A DNA stretch of 64,000 nt from Diadophis punctatus similis (Eukaryota; Chordata; Lepidosauria; Squamata; Dipsadidae): NCBI GenBank assembly GCA_023053685.1, contig JALIGW010000022.1:2363001-2427000 (forward strand), written 5' to 3'. The notes below the pieces were generated by a model. It saw only the letters and a program-made list of their open reading frames with translations, made no database searches and had not been told where the DNA came from. The number at the start of each line of letters is the position of its first letter. Positions within the stretch are counted from its first letter, which is position 1. Below, piece after piece: positions 45,154 to 57,129 of this stretch. Both the position numbers and the translations under genes were made by a program.

Positions 45154-45319
45154 CCTTGTCTCAAAATATAACAGTTTATATTACCAGGTTATAAATTTAT
45201 GAGGATGGTTGTCTTTTTTTATGATTAAATCTTTGATACTCATTCTTAAAAAAATATTGCATATGTCCATCTACCTCCAAAGTTTGGGGAGTAGGTGGAG
45301 GTCTTTTGAGTTCTTAAAT

Positions 45320-45485
45320 AAGGTCCGTGGGTGCCGCCATCTTGTTTTTGGCTTTTGCGCATGCGCAGAAGATGAGTTTTTGGCACTGCACATGCACGCA
45401 CAGCCACACGGTGCGCAATGCACGTGCAACCATGCGGCGCGGGAGGAAGCGAACCGGCGGCAAGGTAAGTTAGAACCCACCCCTG
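45320..45485. mobile_element. hAT-type element, truncated at one end
   Basis: Reversed relative of 39453 (gccatcttgtttttggcttt, gcgcatgcgcagaag), ending tagaacccacccctg. Confidence 0.65.
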
Positions 45486-45699
45486 ATATATTTCATCTCT
45501 GAATTTACTTGGAGGAGGAAGAGGCAAAGAGGTAGGAAGAGGGGGGGGCTACGTGAAGCAGAATTAAAGAAACAGCATTCTATCATAAGGATGTCTTATG
45601 TGTACAGGTGTTCAGTATAACTAATGTGAATCTAGATTCGAGTACAAAATATGGACATGTAGAGACATATTGTTGAAAGAGTGTTGTCCCCAACTGCCA

Positions 45700-46690
45700 T
45701 GTCTGTTCAAGCTCCTCTTTTCTAAGCAATCATCTTATATGCTGATGAATAAGGTACAAGCATTACTCCTCAAGTTTCTCAATCCATACTATACTTCCAT
45801 GAAGGTGTGAAAGAACATTGACAAGAGAAAGAAAAGGAAAAAAAGCCTTCAAACACTGTTAATTTGTTCTTTGGTCTTGCCACTCCCAGTTTTTATAAGA
45901 AATGTCCATTTCTTAATTGGAGGTAATGGCCAAATCCAGACTGTGCCTCGGCACGCTGTCTTCGATAAGCAACTAAGAAGATTGTTTAAAGACAATTTAT
46001 AGATTACTATGATAAAGAGGGGTCTCTCTATGAAAGTGGAGAGAGAACCTGGGAAAATGGCTTACATTTACTTTTATAGTTAGCACAATAAGGAATTTCA
46101 AAGTTGATTGGGTTAGAAACAATAATCTGTCCTGTCCAGAAAGAAACATTTGCAAGGGAAAAACCTCAAATAGGTATGGATAAGATACATTTGCAATGCT
46201 TCCCCACCCTGGGCTTGAATACTTGCTTTGTTCATGGAGGCTTGGGAACAGCTGGAAACTACAATGGTTTATCTACAATGCATTGAGTACTCTTGCCAGT
46301 CCTAGTTTCTAAAAGGGAGGTTTTTTACATTCTTTTTGAAGGTTAAGGCTTATGACAAATTATTAGCAATACATTTGATGAAAGCAATAGCAATAGCACT
46401 TAGACTTATATACCGCTTCATAGTGCTTTACAGCCCTCTCTAAGCGGTTTACAGAGTTCAGCATATTGCCCCCAACAATCTGGGTCCTCATTTTATCCAC
46501 CTCGGAAGGATGGAAGGCTGAGTCAACCTTGAGCCAGTGAGATTTGAACAGCTGCAGTGCTGCATTTAACCACTGCGCCACCTCGGCTCTTTAAGCAAAT
46601 TTAAACTATGCAAGAAGTCCCATGTTCGTTGGCCAGTGCAACTGTTCTACAAAATTTCAAATATTACGAAGTCCATTTCACATGGCCCAC
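45700..46690. other. Intron B2-B3 with unrelated insertion and SINE
   Basis: The module sequence stops near 45925 and resumes near 46690. Between them is non-homologous DNA that includes a reversed tRNA-derived SINE at 46382-46595. Confidence 0.6.
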
Positions 46691-46806
46691 AGAGGGAAGC
46701 AGCAATTCATGTAAATGGTGTCTAAGATGGTAGTGAGGGCAGGGATAGAGAGGTCCTTGGGGGTCTTCAGTTAGAATAGAATTTAATATGCTTCTTTCCT
46801 TTGTAG

Positions 46807-46842
46807 AGTTCTTTGAATGAAAACGATCTAACGAAATTAATG
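46807..46842 (+). CDS. Microexon B3 (36 nt)
   Basis: Codes for SSLNENDLTKLM, phase 0-0, between 'tttgtag' and 'gtaagtag'. Confidence 0.87.
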
Positions 46843-47179
46843 GTAAGTAGCTCTTTCTTCACCTTCTTTTTTTTTTTGAATAATAGACTTCCTGCCTGCA
46901 ATGAAGCATCCCTGTGTTATAACAACCAAAAAATTATAAGGAAGCCTAAATCTTTGTCTGGGTTACTTAGTCTACACTTTCAGTGTTCTACAAATTTCAT
47001 GCAACCTTCCTATATTGGCTACATTTCTGGAATTTGCATAATGTAGTAAATACTAAGGTGATCAAATAGTCTGAATTTCCACAATACAATAACCCAACCC
47101 CCAAATTAACCAAAATGAAAATTATCATGTTTAGGAAGTTATGCTAATGCAGTCGCTATCTTACTCCCTCGTCCCAGGG

Positions 47180-47575
47180 ATCTTACACAGGTAGCCCTTT
47201 ATATGACTTCAGTGAAGCCTGCCAATCACCGGAGTCAGTCATGACAGTCATAAATCAGGTCACCCACATGACTGACCCAATTTTAGTGGTGGTTAAGAAA
47301 CCCTGCCATCATTGAAGTCTGGCTGGTTTTTGCTGAAAATCAGAATGCAGTTTTCAGCAAAACTTGTAAAATGCAGTCAGGTACCCATACAGGGCTACAA
47401 ACGGCCATAAATGTGGGCCCATTGCCAAGTGCCTGGCATGTAGGGATGTGACAGCAGGAGAGAGGGGCCCAGCTATTGGAACTTTGGAACTGGTTGTAAG
47501 TACTCTCTGGGAGGTTGCTCATAACTTCTCACAGTGTCGCAAAGCAGCCAGTCATAAGTGGAGGACTATAAATAT
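47180..47575. mobile_element. Short DNA element, 'caggtag..' family
   Basis: Similar to 17696-18035, at the same place in the module. It was therefore probably present before the array duplicated. Confidence 0.5.
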
Positions 47576-48010
47576 GGACTGTAGAGATTTAATGCCAGGT
47601 GGCCAAACAGCTTGAATTCCAAATACCCCTTCTGTTAATGGACCTCTTTTGTCAGGAAGCAGCTTTTCTTTTGAGACGGAAATTCAATCCAAGCATAATT
47701 CCACTGGATTCTCTGGGCAGGGTTTGGTTGTGTGAAAGTGGAATATTGAACAGAAAATGAAACAAAATGTTTCAGAACATTGTGTGCCTTTTTCACTCAA
47801 TCAGAATCTGTTCTGAGAACAAATGCTTGTATCTCATCTGCAGAACGAAGCATTTCGCGCATATGATATCAAAGACGGTAGTAATGGCAGAGTATTTCTT
47901 TCGTTCAAAGATGTATATAGCTGCCCATCTTATAGAGCATGACCTGGGTTAGAGAAGTCATCTGTGAGGTCATGTCAGAATAGAAGACATGCCTTTTGTT
48001 TTCTTTGCAG

Positions 48011-48049
48011 GATTGTGTAGAAAGTGTGTGTGAAACGACTGATTTCACG
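48011..48049 (+). CDS. Microexon B4 (39 nt), with CxxxxC
   Basis: Codes for DCVESVCETTDFT, phase 0-0, between 'tttgcag' and 'gtaagtac'. It carries the only Cys pair of the array, also present in A4. Confidence 0.87.
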
Positions 48050-48244
48050 GTAAGTACCTCTTTGTTCACCCTCTGTTCTTTCCTTATGAAATATTCTCCT
48101 TGCCTGTGATCAAATCTCCCTATTGCCATTCCCCCCAGTTTCAGGAAAGGAGGCACGGCTGAAATCTTGATAAAGCAGCTTGAGGCTCCGCTTTACCCTA
48201 TAAAATGCACCCACCACCTGCACTGCTGTAAAGCAGGGTGCCCT

Positions 48245-48352
48245 AAAATAGCAATAGCCCTTAGACTTATATGCCGCTTCACAGTGCTTTACAGTCCTCT
48301 CTAAGCGGTTTTACAGAGTCAGCATCTTGCCCCCAACAATCTGGGTCCTCAT
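48245..48352 (-). mobile_element. tRNA-derived SINE tail, reversed, truncated
   Basis: 'cccttagacttatatgccgc' to 'caacaatctgggtcctca'; the head is missing. Confidence 0.65.
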
Positions 48353-48778
48353 GAGGAAGGGTTGATGGGATTATACGTTATTGTTGTTACTTAAAGTACA
48401 GTTAGTCGTTGGATTACGACAGGAATTGTGTTGCTGAGCAACACAAAAATAAAGCATATGGTCACCTGATCATGTCACTTAGCAAAATTCCGACTGAGAT
48501 CGGCATATGTGGGCCTGATTGGGGTACATTGCAGGGGTGATACAGAAATATAATTTTATGTCATTTTATTCTATTTTACATATTTGTGTATTAATTTATT
48601 GTATGTTATCCTACTCTTATTTTAAATTTTGTATAGGATTTTATTGATAATACATGTTCGAACCTTGTATGTTGATATGGCCTATAGGCTAATCAACCAA
48701 TCAATAATATATAATATATAACTTAGCAAAATCTGTTCCAGAAATTCTGGTTGTGGTCCTTGTGTAATGATAGATCAT

Positions 48779-49099
48779 TGACGGAGTGAGAATAAATCTC
48801 AGAGGCGAAATAGATCGTTCTCCCGGAATTCAGACATTAGAAATAAAGCCGGAGTTTAAAAGTCTAATTAAAATATTTATTTCGGTACAAAAACAATAAA
48901 ATCTCATTTGTTTACATCTCTGCTATAAAATGCGACTTCCTCAGTCGGAAGCCAGAAGAAGAAGGATAGAATGGAGTTTCAGGAATGCACACATGCGTAC
49001 AAGAACATATCAATCACGTGCTCAGGAATCAACCATTATATTAGATAGGGATGCAGCTCCCTGCATATACATACAACAGACAATAATCACACCGTGACA
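48779..49099. mobile_element. Solo LTR with perfect 5-bp TSD
   Basis: TGACGGAGTGAG...ACCGTGACA, flanked by atcat (48774-48778 and 49100-49104). The interior 'aaaagtctaattaaaatatt' resembles DNA beside the Copia element (about 5017). It may therefore be a Copia-type LTR; orientation is not settled. Confidence 0.65.
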
Positions 49100-49312
49100 A
49101 TCATTAAGCTCTGGGTAAGTTGAACGGGTGAGAGAGCGAGTCAAGTGTAGTTCCAGATTGATTTTCTTGTCCTTAAAAAGGAATAATGAAAGTTTTGGAC
49201 GGGCTTTCAAATTTCTGCTACTAAATCCAACAACACAGTGGCATTCCTGGAATCCCAGCCATGGCTTTCCTTGACCTTGCCTACCTCAAAGGGTTGGTGT
49301 GGCTTTATGTAC

Positions 49313-49928
49313 TGTAGGAAGTTAGCACCTACCCCCCTCCTAGAGGAATGAAATATTTTAAGAAATATTAAAAAGGCAGAATATTATATTTCCCTGGATG
49401 AGAAAATGGAGAAACATGCTTTTAGGCAGGAAACAGACTCATTCCTAGTAGCCCCCACCTTTGTCAACGGGCATGAGTGTCAGCTCACTCATTCCCCCCA
49501 CCTTTGTCAGTGGGCAGTCTATTCTACATAACAAGCATCTACAGGAAGAACTATAATAGGAATCCCAAAGCCATCTCACCTAAGAAGATTACATCAGCCA
49601 AGTCTCGTGAGACACAGACAAAAGCCTACAAAGTTAGCTAAGACCCCAGCCCCCTGGGCATCTGACAGCCAATGGGATACATTTCTTACACAGGAACAGG
49701 GAACTCTTAAGGTGGGGCCCAACAGAGGGTATAAAACTCAGGCACTCTCAGCTTCTCACCCCTTCTCTTCTTCAACATCTTCGAGGCATGTGATCCCCCT
49801 TTTCCCCAGGACCTCAAACCATGTGGTCCTGCTGTCCACCATTAAACCATCTTTCCAAACAGCCTCCATGCTTCCAGTGTCTTTCCCCCCACTTGGAACC
49901 GAACCCAGAAAGGACATTTCTTACAACA
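49313..49928 (+). mobile_element. Solo LTR, 616 bp, with TATA box
   Basis: TGTAGGAAGTTAGC...TTTCTTACAACA, flanked by gtac (49309-49312 and 49929-49932). TATAAAA at 49730-49736 and a downstream 'attaaa' give a U3-R-U5-like order. It is probably from an endogenous retrovirus. The same intron of copy A (about 13095) is empty. Confidence 0.72.
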
Positions 49929-50109
49929 GTACCTTCTCTGGTGATGTGAGACCATTCACATCAATATCCTCTGTGGCCCTCAAGGGCTCACCAGTTTATT
50001 TTAATGGACTGCAGGGGCCCAGGTAAGGCCTACACGTACCATGCACTGGAACCACATGGTTATGAAGAAATTCATAGAAGAGGTTAATGGTTTTTCTCCT
50101 TTGTTGTAG

Positions 50110-50181
50110 GACCTCATGGAGAAGATGTTAAATGTTCTTAAGGAGATATTACATGGTGATAAACTGATATATAAATTGATG
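50110..50181 (+). CDS. Microexon B5 (72 nt)
   Basis: Starts DLMEKMLNVLKE and ends DKLIYKLM, phase 0-0. The longest unit, probably a fused pair, and the most helix-like segment. Confidence 0.87.
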
Positions 50182-50305
50182 GTAAGTAGACACACACTTA
50201 AGTTCTCTCATTTCTTCTATATCTTCTATGTTACCCTTCTTAGATATAACCTGATCAGCCCTCTTGAGCCTCACTCCCACCAAAGGATCTCCAGACATTT
50301 TGGGG

Positions 50306-50456
50306 CATGCATAAGCGTACCAACATGCATACCGTCCCTGTCCTACTGTCCCCTATTTATTCATATCCATTTCCTGTACTCATAATCATGTTTATACTTA
50401 TATCTGTTACCTTATACATGCTTGACAAAAATAAATAAATAAAATAAAATAAATTC
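50306..50456 (+). mobile_element. LINE 3' tail (Rex/CR1-like)
   Basis: 'gcataagcgtaccaacatgc' to 'gcttgacaaaaataaataaa' equals the 3' end of the copy at 54575. Confidence 0.65.
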
Positions 50457-50855
50457 CAGCAGGAAGCTACAAGCTCTTGGGAACATTTAAAGAAAGGCAC
50501 TCTTTTGACTCTTGTCCAGCATCACAGGTCTTTCCTTTGGCTTAGGAGAATGGCTTAAATGAGGATGTCAGGAAATCTTTAGAAGAGCTGAAGAATAGTG
50601 TGCCTTTTAAGAAAGGAAAACACAAAAACTCTTTGCTCACAAGACTAACAAGTCTCAGAATGCTATTAATTCATTTTTCTTTTAGCCTTTATCACTCCAT
50701 TTGTGATTAGAAAGGCATAGTTCCTATCTGGAGAATGAAATATATACAGTAGATGAAATTGATATATGGTATTGAAGTTATCTGCAATGGTATAGTTAGA
50801 GTTAGCGATAGTTATCTTATCAGAATAGAACTGATCCCTTTCATTTCCTTTGTAG

Positions 50856-50894
50856 AAGGAACTCTTCAAACAAGGTCGTCTGGCTGAATTGGTA
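50856..50894 (+). CDS. Microexon B6 (39 nt)
   Basis: Codes for KELFKQGRLAELV, phase 0-0, between 'tttgtag' and 'gtaagtag'. Confidence 0.87.
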
Positions 50895-51923
50895 GTAAGT
50901 AGCTTTGATTTACCTTCTTATGTTTAATTTCTTCTTACAGCTGAACAAGGATCTCTTTTACTTTTCTTCACTCAGCACTTAGAGCATCTCCAGAGTCTGG
51001 AGAGCACAAACCAGCAAATACGTTGAAAACATTTGGCTTGTTTTTACATTTGTTTTTAAGGCAGCTCAAAGCAACCAACTGACCCCCTTCAAAGCCAAAA
51101 CCAAAACCAAAACCCAGCAGCTAAATTGGACAGACGTTTCCCTCTGGGAAAAAAAAGATTTTATCTCTGACATGGCTGTCCCTATGAGGAGAAGGGATGT
51201 GTGCAAGATGATGTCACGATGCAGTTGTGAGTGATGTCAGGAAGTAGGTTTGTGTGACCTTTATTTGATGACATCACGGTTCATGTCATCATTTGTGCAT
51301 CATGAGTTGTAGACACCCCTGCTTGAGAAAATGCGGGTCCATCCTGTGCTGCATCAAGTCAAGGAAATTTGCAATCTTGTCCTTATTTTTTATAATAGAC
51401 TGAATATCCTACATAATTAGACTGAATTTCCTGACATAATTTAGGGCCATGAAATAAATATCAAGAAATGCATATGAAAAATACACGGCTTGGATCACAG
51501 AACTTCTAACAAGCCTGGATCTAGGTTCACATATGGAAGTGAAGACAGGTAGCGCATATTCCCAAAAGTGCTTTAACCCCAAGTGACATGTCAAAGCCCC
51601 TCTTCCCTCTGAAACCCTCTTTTGTTTTCATATATACAATTCAATACAAGCATTTTGATTCGGGTTTCTTTGTGCTTGTGTGAATGTGGAAGAACATTGA
51701 AAGATAATGAAAACAACAAGGTGGCCTCAGAATACTATTTATTCAAGATTGTGTTTTTGGTCCCAAATTGCTTTGTGCTGTAATAAATAATGTAAATTTG
51801 CAATCGGTCGAATGAAGAAATTCATTTTCTTGAGATATGAAATGGCGGAGACAACATGGTTGGAGAAGTTATATATCTTCTCATGTGAGAATAGAGCTGA
51901 TAACCTTTTTGTTTCTATTGTAG

Positions 51924-51959
51924 AATGGACTAAGTAAGGAATATACATTGGAAATAATT
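51924..51959 (+). CDS. Microexon B7 (36 nt)
   Basis: Codes for NGLSKEYTLEII, phase 0-0, between 'attgtag' and 'gtaagtat'. Confidence 0.87.
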
Positions 51960-52660
51960 GTAAGTATCTCTTTGACCATCTTCTCCCTTTGCCAGTCCTT
52001 TTCAGATTCTATCCGACCCTCACCAAAATTTAGTCTTATATAGAAAGCATTGAGATGTACCCAAGTTATATATTTAGGAGGATAGTTATCTTGCTTTATG
52101 ACTAAAGTTACGATACTCAGCTCATTCTTTTTTAAATTTAATGCCCACCAATGACAGTGTCCAAATGCTGATGAGTGGGGATGAGTTGGGTGGGAAAAGA
52201 GAGGCTTTAAGAGTCAGAATGGCATGAATCTTTTTTGAACCTTTTTCTGACTAGAAAATGCTCTGAATCTGAGTGACATTCTTGTAGCAGTTGGAAGAGG
52301 AAATGAGAATGAGCTATTGTGGGATTTTAGTAACCCCCTTTCCTCCCATGGCTACACTGAAAATCAAGAAGAGCAGATATAAATGGAGACACAAATCTGC
52401 ATATTTCATAATAAGTGTTTGAACTTTCTTGGAGGAAGAAGAGGCAGAGGATGTGGAGGTGAGGGTGGCCACGTGAAGCAGAATAAAAAATGAAATTCCA
52501 TCATAAAGAGAATAAGAATAATAAGAAATGTGTTTTTCCTAAGTGGAGGAGAGCAGCAATTCATGGAAATAATATCTAAGATGGTAGTGATTGCTGGGAT
52601 AGAGCGGTCCTGGGTATCTTTCAGTCAGAATAGAATTTGACATTTTTGTTTCCTTTGTAG

Positions 52661-52696
52661 AATGCTTTGGAAGCAAAAGACATTGGAAAATTAATA
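52661..52696 (+). CDS. Microexon B8 (36 nt)
   Basis: Codes for NALEAKDIGKLI, phase 0-0, between 'tttgtag' and 'gtaagtac'. Confidence 0.87.
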
Positions 52697-53437
52697 GTAA
52701 GTACTGGTAGTTCTTTTTTCATTTTTTGCCATTTTGTTGAGTGATATTCTTCTTGCATGCAGTGGAACCCACCTTTTGTGATTCTACCCCTCCCGGAAAG
52801 CAACTCCAGAGCCCCCAGAGCGTAAACAGAGCAGGCAGGGCCAAAACATTTCACCTCTTTTCTTTTTGAAATAATTTATCCTTTAAAAAAACAGCCGCTG
52901 CCAAACTGGGGTGATGTTTCCCCTGGAATGAGTAACAAAGACAGGGACCAGGTCTCAGCCATGGGTGTGCCTGTGAGAAATTGGGGGAGGCCATGCCATG
53001 AGCGTGATTGCATCAGGGATTTATCTCCCTGAAATTTCTGTCCCTTTTTGGTGACCTTTGGACTCACCTGTGTGGTCCAAATGCGGTTTTGCTGTTCAGG
53101 TGGGGATGTGACAACAAGGGAGAGGGGCCCAGCCATTCGAACTGGGTTATAAATATCCTCAGGGAAGCCTGTCATAATTTCCCACATTCGCAAAGCAATA
53201 GATCATAAGTTGAGGAATACAAATATGGCATATTGACATATAATTCTCAAACAGCTTGAACTCCAACTACTCTTTCTATTAAAGGCCCTCTTTTTTTGTC
53301 AGTAAGCAACTTATCTTTTGAGACAAAAATTCAATACAAGGATTATTCCACTGGATTCTCTGGGTAGATGTTGGTTGTGTGGAAGTGGAAGAATATTGAA
53401 CAGAAAATGAAATAAAGTGTTTCAGAACACAATTCAT

Positions 53438-53990
53438 CCAGAACACAATTCAACCAGCTGCATTGGTTGCCCATCGGTCTCCGGGTCCAATTCAAGGTGT
53501 TGATCATCATCTTTAAAGCCCTTCATGGCTTAGGACCAGGTTATTTCCGGGACCGCATTCTGCCTCATACTTCCCTCCGACCGGTTAGGGCCCACAGAGT
53601 TGGCCTCCTCCGGGTCCCGTTGGCCAAGCAATGCCGGCTGGCGGGCCCTAGGGGGAGGGCCTTCTCTGTGGCCGGCCCCGCGCTCTGGAACCAACTTCCC
53701 CCAGAGACCCGAACTATCCCCACCCTGCTGGCCTTCCGGAAAGCTGTCAAGACATGGCTTTTCCTGCAGGCTGGGGGTAGAGCCTAATCCATCTGTGCTC
53801 TCCCCCGGGTATGTCTGATTGTTGGATGGTTTTTTTTAATATGAATTTTTAATTTTTATATTTGCTTTTAAATTGACGTTTATTATTGGTGATTCTTGTA
53901 TCTTTTTTCTGTTGTACGCCGCCCTGAGTCCCTCGGGAGTTGGGCGGCATATAAGAAAACCGTAATAAATGAATAATAAATAAATGTATG
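53438..53990 (+). mobile_element. CR1/L2-like LINE 3' fragment
   Basis: Open stretch with LHWLPIGLRVQFKVLIIIF, RAFSVAGPALWNQLPPE and LLAFRKAVKTWLFLQ, then a 3' UTR with 'gggcggcatataag' and an (AATAAA)n-like tail. Nearly intact frame, so a young copy. It lies in the intron before B9. Confidence 0.85.
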
Positions 53991-54158
53991 CCTTTTTGGC
54001 TCTATCAGTCCCTGTTCTGATAACAAATGCATGTATCTCATCTGTAGAATGAAGCGATTTAGATATATGACATCGAAGATTGTAGTGATGGCATAGTTGG
54101 AGAAATCATATGTGGTATCTTTTCAAAATAAACGTATTATCTTTTGTTTCCCTTACAG

Positions 54159-54197
54159 AATATGAATATAGGTCAAGATAATAGTTCTAAGTCAATG
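54159..54197 (+). CDS. Microexon B9 (39 nt)
   Basis: Codes for NMNIGQDNSSKSM, phase 0-0, between 'cttacag' and 'gtaagtag'. The least conserved in pattern: the hydrophobic end is weakened. Confidence 0.82.
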
Positions 54198-54574
54198 GTA
54201 AGTAGATTTTGTTTATATTCTTTGCTTTCTTTGAGTAATATTCTTCTGGCATGCAATAAAACACTCCTTTTGTTATTACACACCTCTCAGAAAGCATCTG
54301 CAGACACCCCAGAGTAGTAACTAAGCAGGCAAGGCCAAAATATTTCATTTATTTCGACTCCTTTATAAAGCAGCTTCAAATAGTACTACACCCTTTAAAA
54401 CGATAATGATTCCCAAATTGGAATGATGGTTCCCTTGGGTACCAAGTAGCAAAGGGAGAAAGAAACTTATATTTTGGAACTAACCCCAAGGAACATTTTT
54501 GAGATGTGGAGGGTTTCTCCAAAATCACTTTTCCCTGCTTGCGATTTTTCTCTCTGCAAAAGGGCAAATTCTTG

Positions 54575-55262
54575 GCTCAAGTGGTCTTTCTGTCAGATAC
54601 AATTTTGCTGATGAGCTGTCAATTCTCGAATACAGCTCGTCTGCCTGGAATCCACACTGTATATCAGACATTAATACAATTGAACGAGTACAGAGGTATT
54701 TCATGAGAAGAATACTCCACTCCTCTTCTTGCAAAAGAATACCTTATGCCACCAGGCTTGACATTTTGGGCCTGGACAACCTAGAACTACGCCGCCTATG
54801 GTCTGACCTAAGCTTAGTACACAAAATTGTCTGCTACAACGTCCTACCTGTCAATGACTACTTTAGCTTCAACCACAATAAGACACAGGCAAACAATAGA
54901 TATAAAGTCATAGTAAACGCTCCAAACTTGATTGCAGAAAATACGACTTCAGCAACAGAGTGGTCAATGCCTGGAATGCTCTACCTGACTCCATTGTTAC
55001 ATCCTCAAACCCTCATAGCTTCAACCTCAAACTGTCTACCGTGGACCTCACCCCATTCCTAAGAGGCGTGCATAAGCGCACCAGCGTGCCTACCGTCCCT
55101 GTCCTACTGTTCCCTTTATTCGTACTCATTTCTTATGCTTATACTTATACCTGTTTATGCTTATATGTTTATATGTTATATGTTATACTTATACATATTT
55201 TCTCATACATGCTTGACAAATAAATAAACAAACAAATAAACAAGCAAATAAATAAATAAATA
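54575..55262 (+). mobile_element. Non-LTR LINE 3' part (Rex/CR1-like)
   Basis: Codes for ILEYSSSAWNPHCISDINTI, then RRLWSDLSLVHKIVCYNVLP and VNAWNALPDSIV...FLRG, with a frameshift near 54960 and a (AAATA)n tail. The same family as 23137, 36905, 50306 and 61275. Confidence 0.8.
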
Positions 55263-55410
55263 AACAATCAATCCTCCGTGGCCCTCAATGGCTCACCAGT
55301 TTATTTTAGTGGGCTGCAGTGGCCCAGGCAAGACAGACGCATATTCATGTACTGGCACAACTTATGAAGGAATCCATAATAGTTTTTCTTCTTCTTCTTC
55401 TTCCTTATAG

Positions 55411-55479
55411 TCAATCGGGAAAAAGATAATACCTATCATCAAGAGAGCTAAGGGTGGCAAAGGAGTGTCTAAACTGATG
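55411..55479 (+). CDS. Microexon B10 (69 nt), lysine-rich
   Basis: Starts SIGKKIIPIIKRAK and ends GKGVSKLM, phase 0-0. Basic and amphipathic, like A10. Confidence 0.87.
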
Positions 55480-55639
55480 GTAAGTAGATACACACTTAAT
55501 TTGTCTTGTTTCTTTTATGCTTTCAAAGTTGACTTTCTTTTGACAGAAGCCCTCTTGTGACTAAATCCCCCCCACCCCAAGGATTTACAGGCATTTCAGG
55601 AACAATTCCAGCAGGAAATTTAAACTCTTGGGAATATTT

Positions 55640-56013
55640 AAAGGAGAGTGTCATGATGACATGATAGCAGTGTTCCAATATCTCAGGGGTTGCCACAAAG
55701 AAGAGGGAGTCAAACTATTCTCCAAGGCACCTGAGGGTAGAACAAGAAGTAATGGGTGGAAACTAAACAAGGAGAGAAGTAACTTAGAACTACGGAGAAA
55801 TTGCCTGACAGTCAGAACAATTAATTAGTGGTACAACTTGCCACCAGAAGTTGTGAATGCTCCAACACTGGAAGTTTTTAAGAAGATGTTGGATAACCAT
55901 TTGTCTGAAGTAGTGTAGGGTTTCCCGCCTAGGCAGGGGGTTGGACTAGAAGACCTCCAAGGTCCCTTCCAACTCTGTTGTTGTTGTTGTTGTTGTGATG
56001 ATGATGATGATGA
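55640..56013 (+). mobile_element. CR1 LINE 3' end with (TTG)n (TGA)n tail
   Basis: Codes for FQYLRGCHKEEGVKLFSKAP and LPPEVVNAPTLEVFKKMLD-like blocks, and ends ccttccaactctgttgttg. Microsatellites have grown from the tail at about 55977-56013. Confidence 0.85.
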
Positions 56014-56740
56014 TGACTATTATCAGAATTTGAGAGGTTATAGCTTCACAGGTCTTAGAAGAAAGACTTAAAAGGTCAGGAAACTCCATAAATATTTATA
56101 CTTTTCCTGAAGGTATCTGCCCATTCCACCTGATTGCATAAAGTAGGTGTGCTTTAATGTCCCTTCCCATAAAGATTGCCATCTAGGTTTTTCACATGAG
56201 TGAACTTCAACTCCCAGAATGTCCCAGCTTGTATGCTGACTATGGAATTCTGGGTGTTGGAGATCACATTTCCCTAAAGTTGCCAGGTTTGAGAAAAACT
56301 GATGTAATGGGATGCAGAATTCCATTTCCATTGTAACTCCTGCCCGCTGGGTCACTTTTCCTCCTGGGATCCAGCAGGTCCCTGGAATCCACTTTTTAAA
56401 CCTTCCGGAAGGCTGTGGGAGAAGGTGAGGTTGGAGCAAGGTCTGGGTTGGAGAATGGTGGTGGCACCAGATTCTTCTTGCTTTTCTTGTTTTACAGTGT
56501 TTTGATTTTGTACCACAGCTGTGAACCACCCAGAGTTGTCTACTTTAAGATGGGTGGCCATATCAGTTAAAGTAATTAATTAAGACACGTATATTTTTAA
56601 AAACCCAGATCTTTACAAGAATTGTTTGCTTTCATGAGCAACCCTTTGTGTCTGTTTGTCGATGTTGCCTATTCCTTTTGGTTGGAATGGCTTTATCTAC
56701 TCTGCTCAAACCATCCCATTGACATTAATACCCTCTGTGG
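56014..56740. other. Intron B10-B11; no gene seen
   Basis: From about 56640 the DNA is homologous to 22200-22330 of copy A. The first part is not recognised. Confidence 0.55.
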
Positions 56741-56970
56741 CAGTGGTGAAATCCATTTTTTTAACTACCGGTTCTGTGGGCGTGGCTTGATGGGCGTGGT
56801 GTGGCTTGGTGGGCATGGCTTGGTGGGTGTGGCAGGGGAAGGATACTGCAAAATCCTCATTCCCTCCCCACTCCTGGGGCCAACCAGAGATTTGCCGGTT
56901 CTCCGAACTACTCAAAATTTCCGCTACCTGTTCTCCTGAACCTGTCAGAACCTGCTGGATTTCACCCCTG
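56741..56970. mobile_element. hAT-type element with perfect 8-bp TSD
   Basis: cagtggtgaaatcca...ggatttcacccctg, flanked by ctctgtgg (56733-56740 and 56971-56978). Interior of the 'gtgggcgtggcttg' family. Copy A has the empty site near 22290. Confidence 0.88.
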
Positions 56971-57096
56971 CTCTGTGGTACTCATGGACCCGTTCTTGAT
57001 TTGAACAAACTAGTGGCCCAGCCTGATGCTCACAAATCCTCACAAGATACTCTGCCCTATCATGATTTTAAAGATATCCTTTTGTTTCCACTTTAG

Positions 57097-57129
57097 AGTA
57101 TGTTTATCGGTGATGGAAATGTAAAAGGG
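57097..57129 (+). CDS. Microexon B11 (33 nt)
   Basis: Codes for SMFIGDGNVKG, phase 0-0, between 'ctttag' and 'gtaagtag'. Confidence 0.83.

Noticed and set aside
49607..50026. Open frame of 139 codons on the + strand
   Set aside because: Most of it lies within the solo LTR and runs out into the intron; no start context or domain.
53467..53787. Clean open frame of 106 codons
   Set aside because: It is the C-terminus of a young CR1/L2-like LINE, not a host gene.
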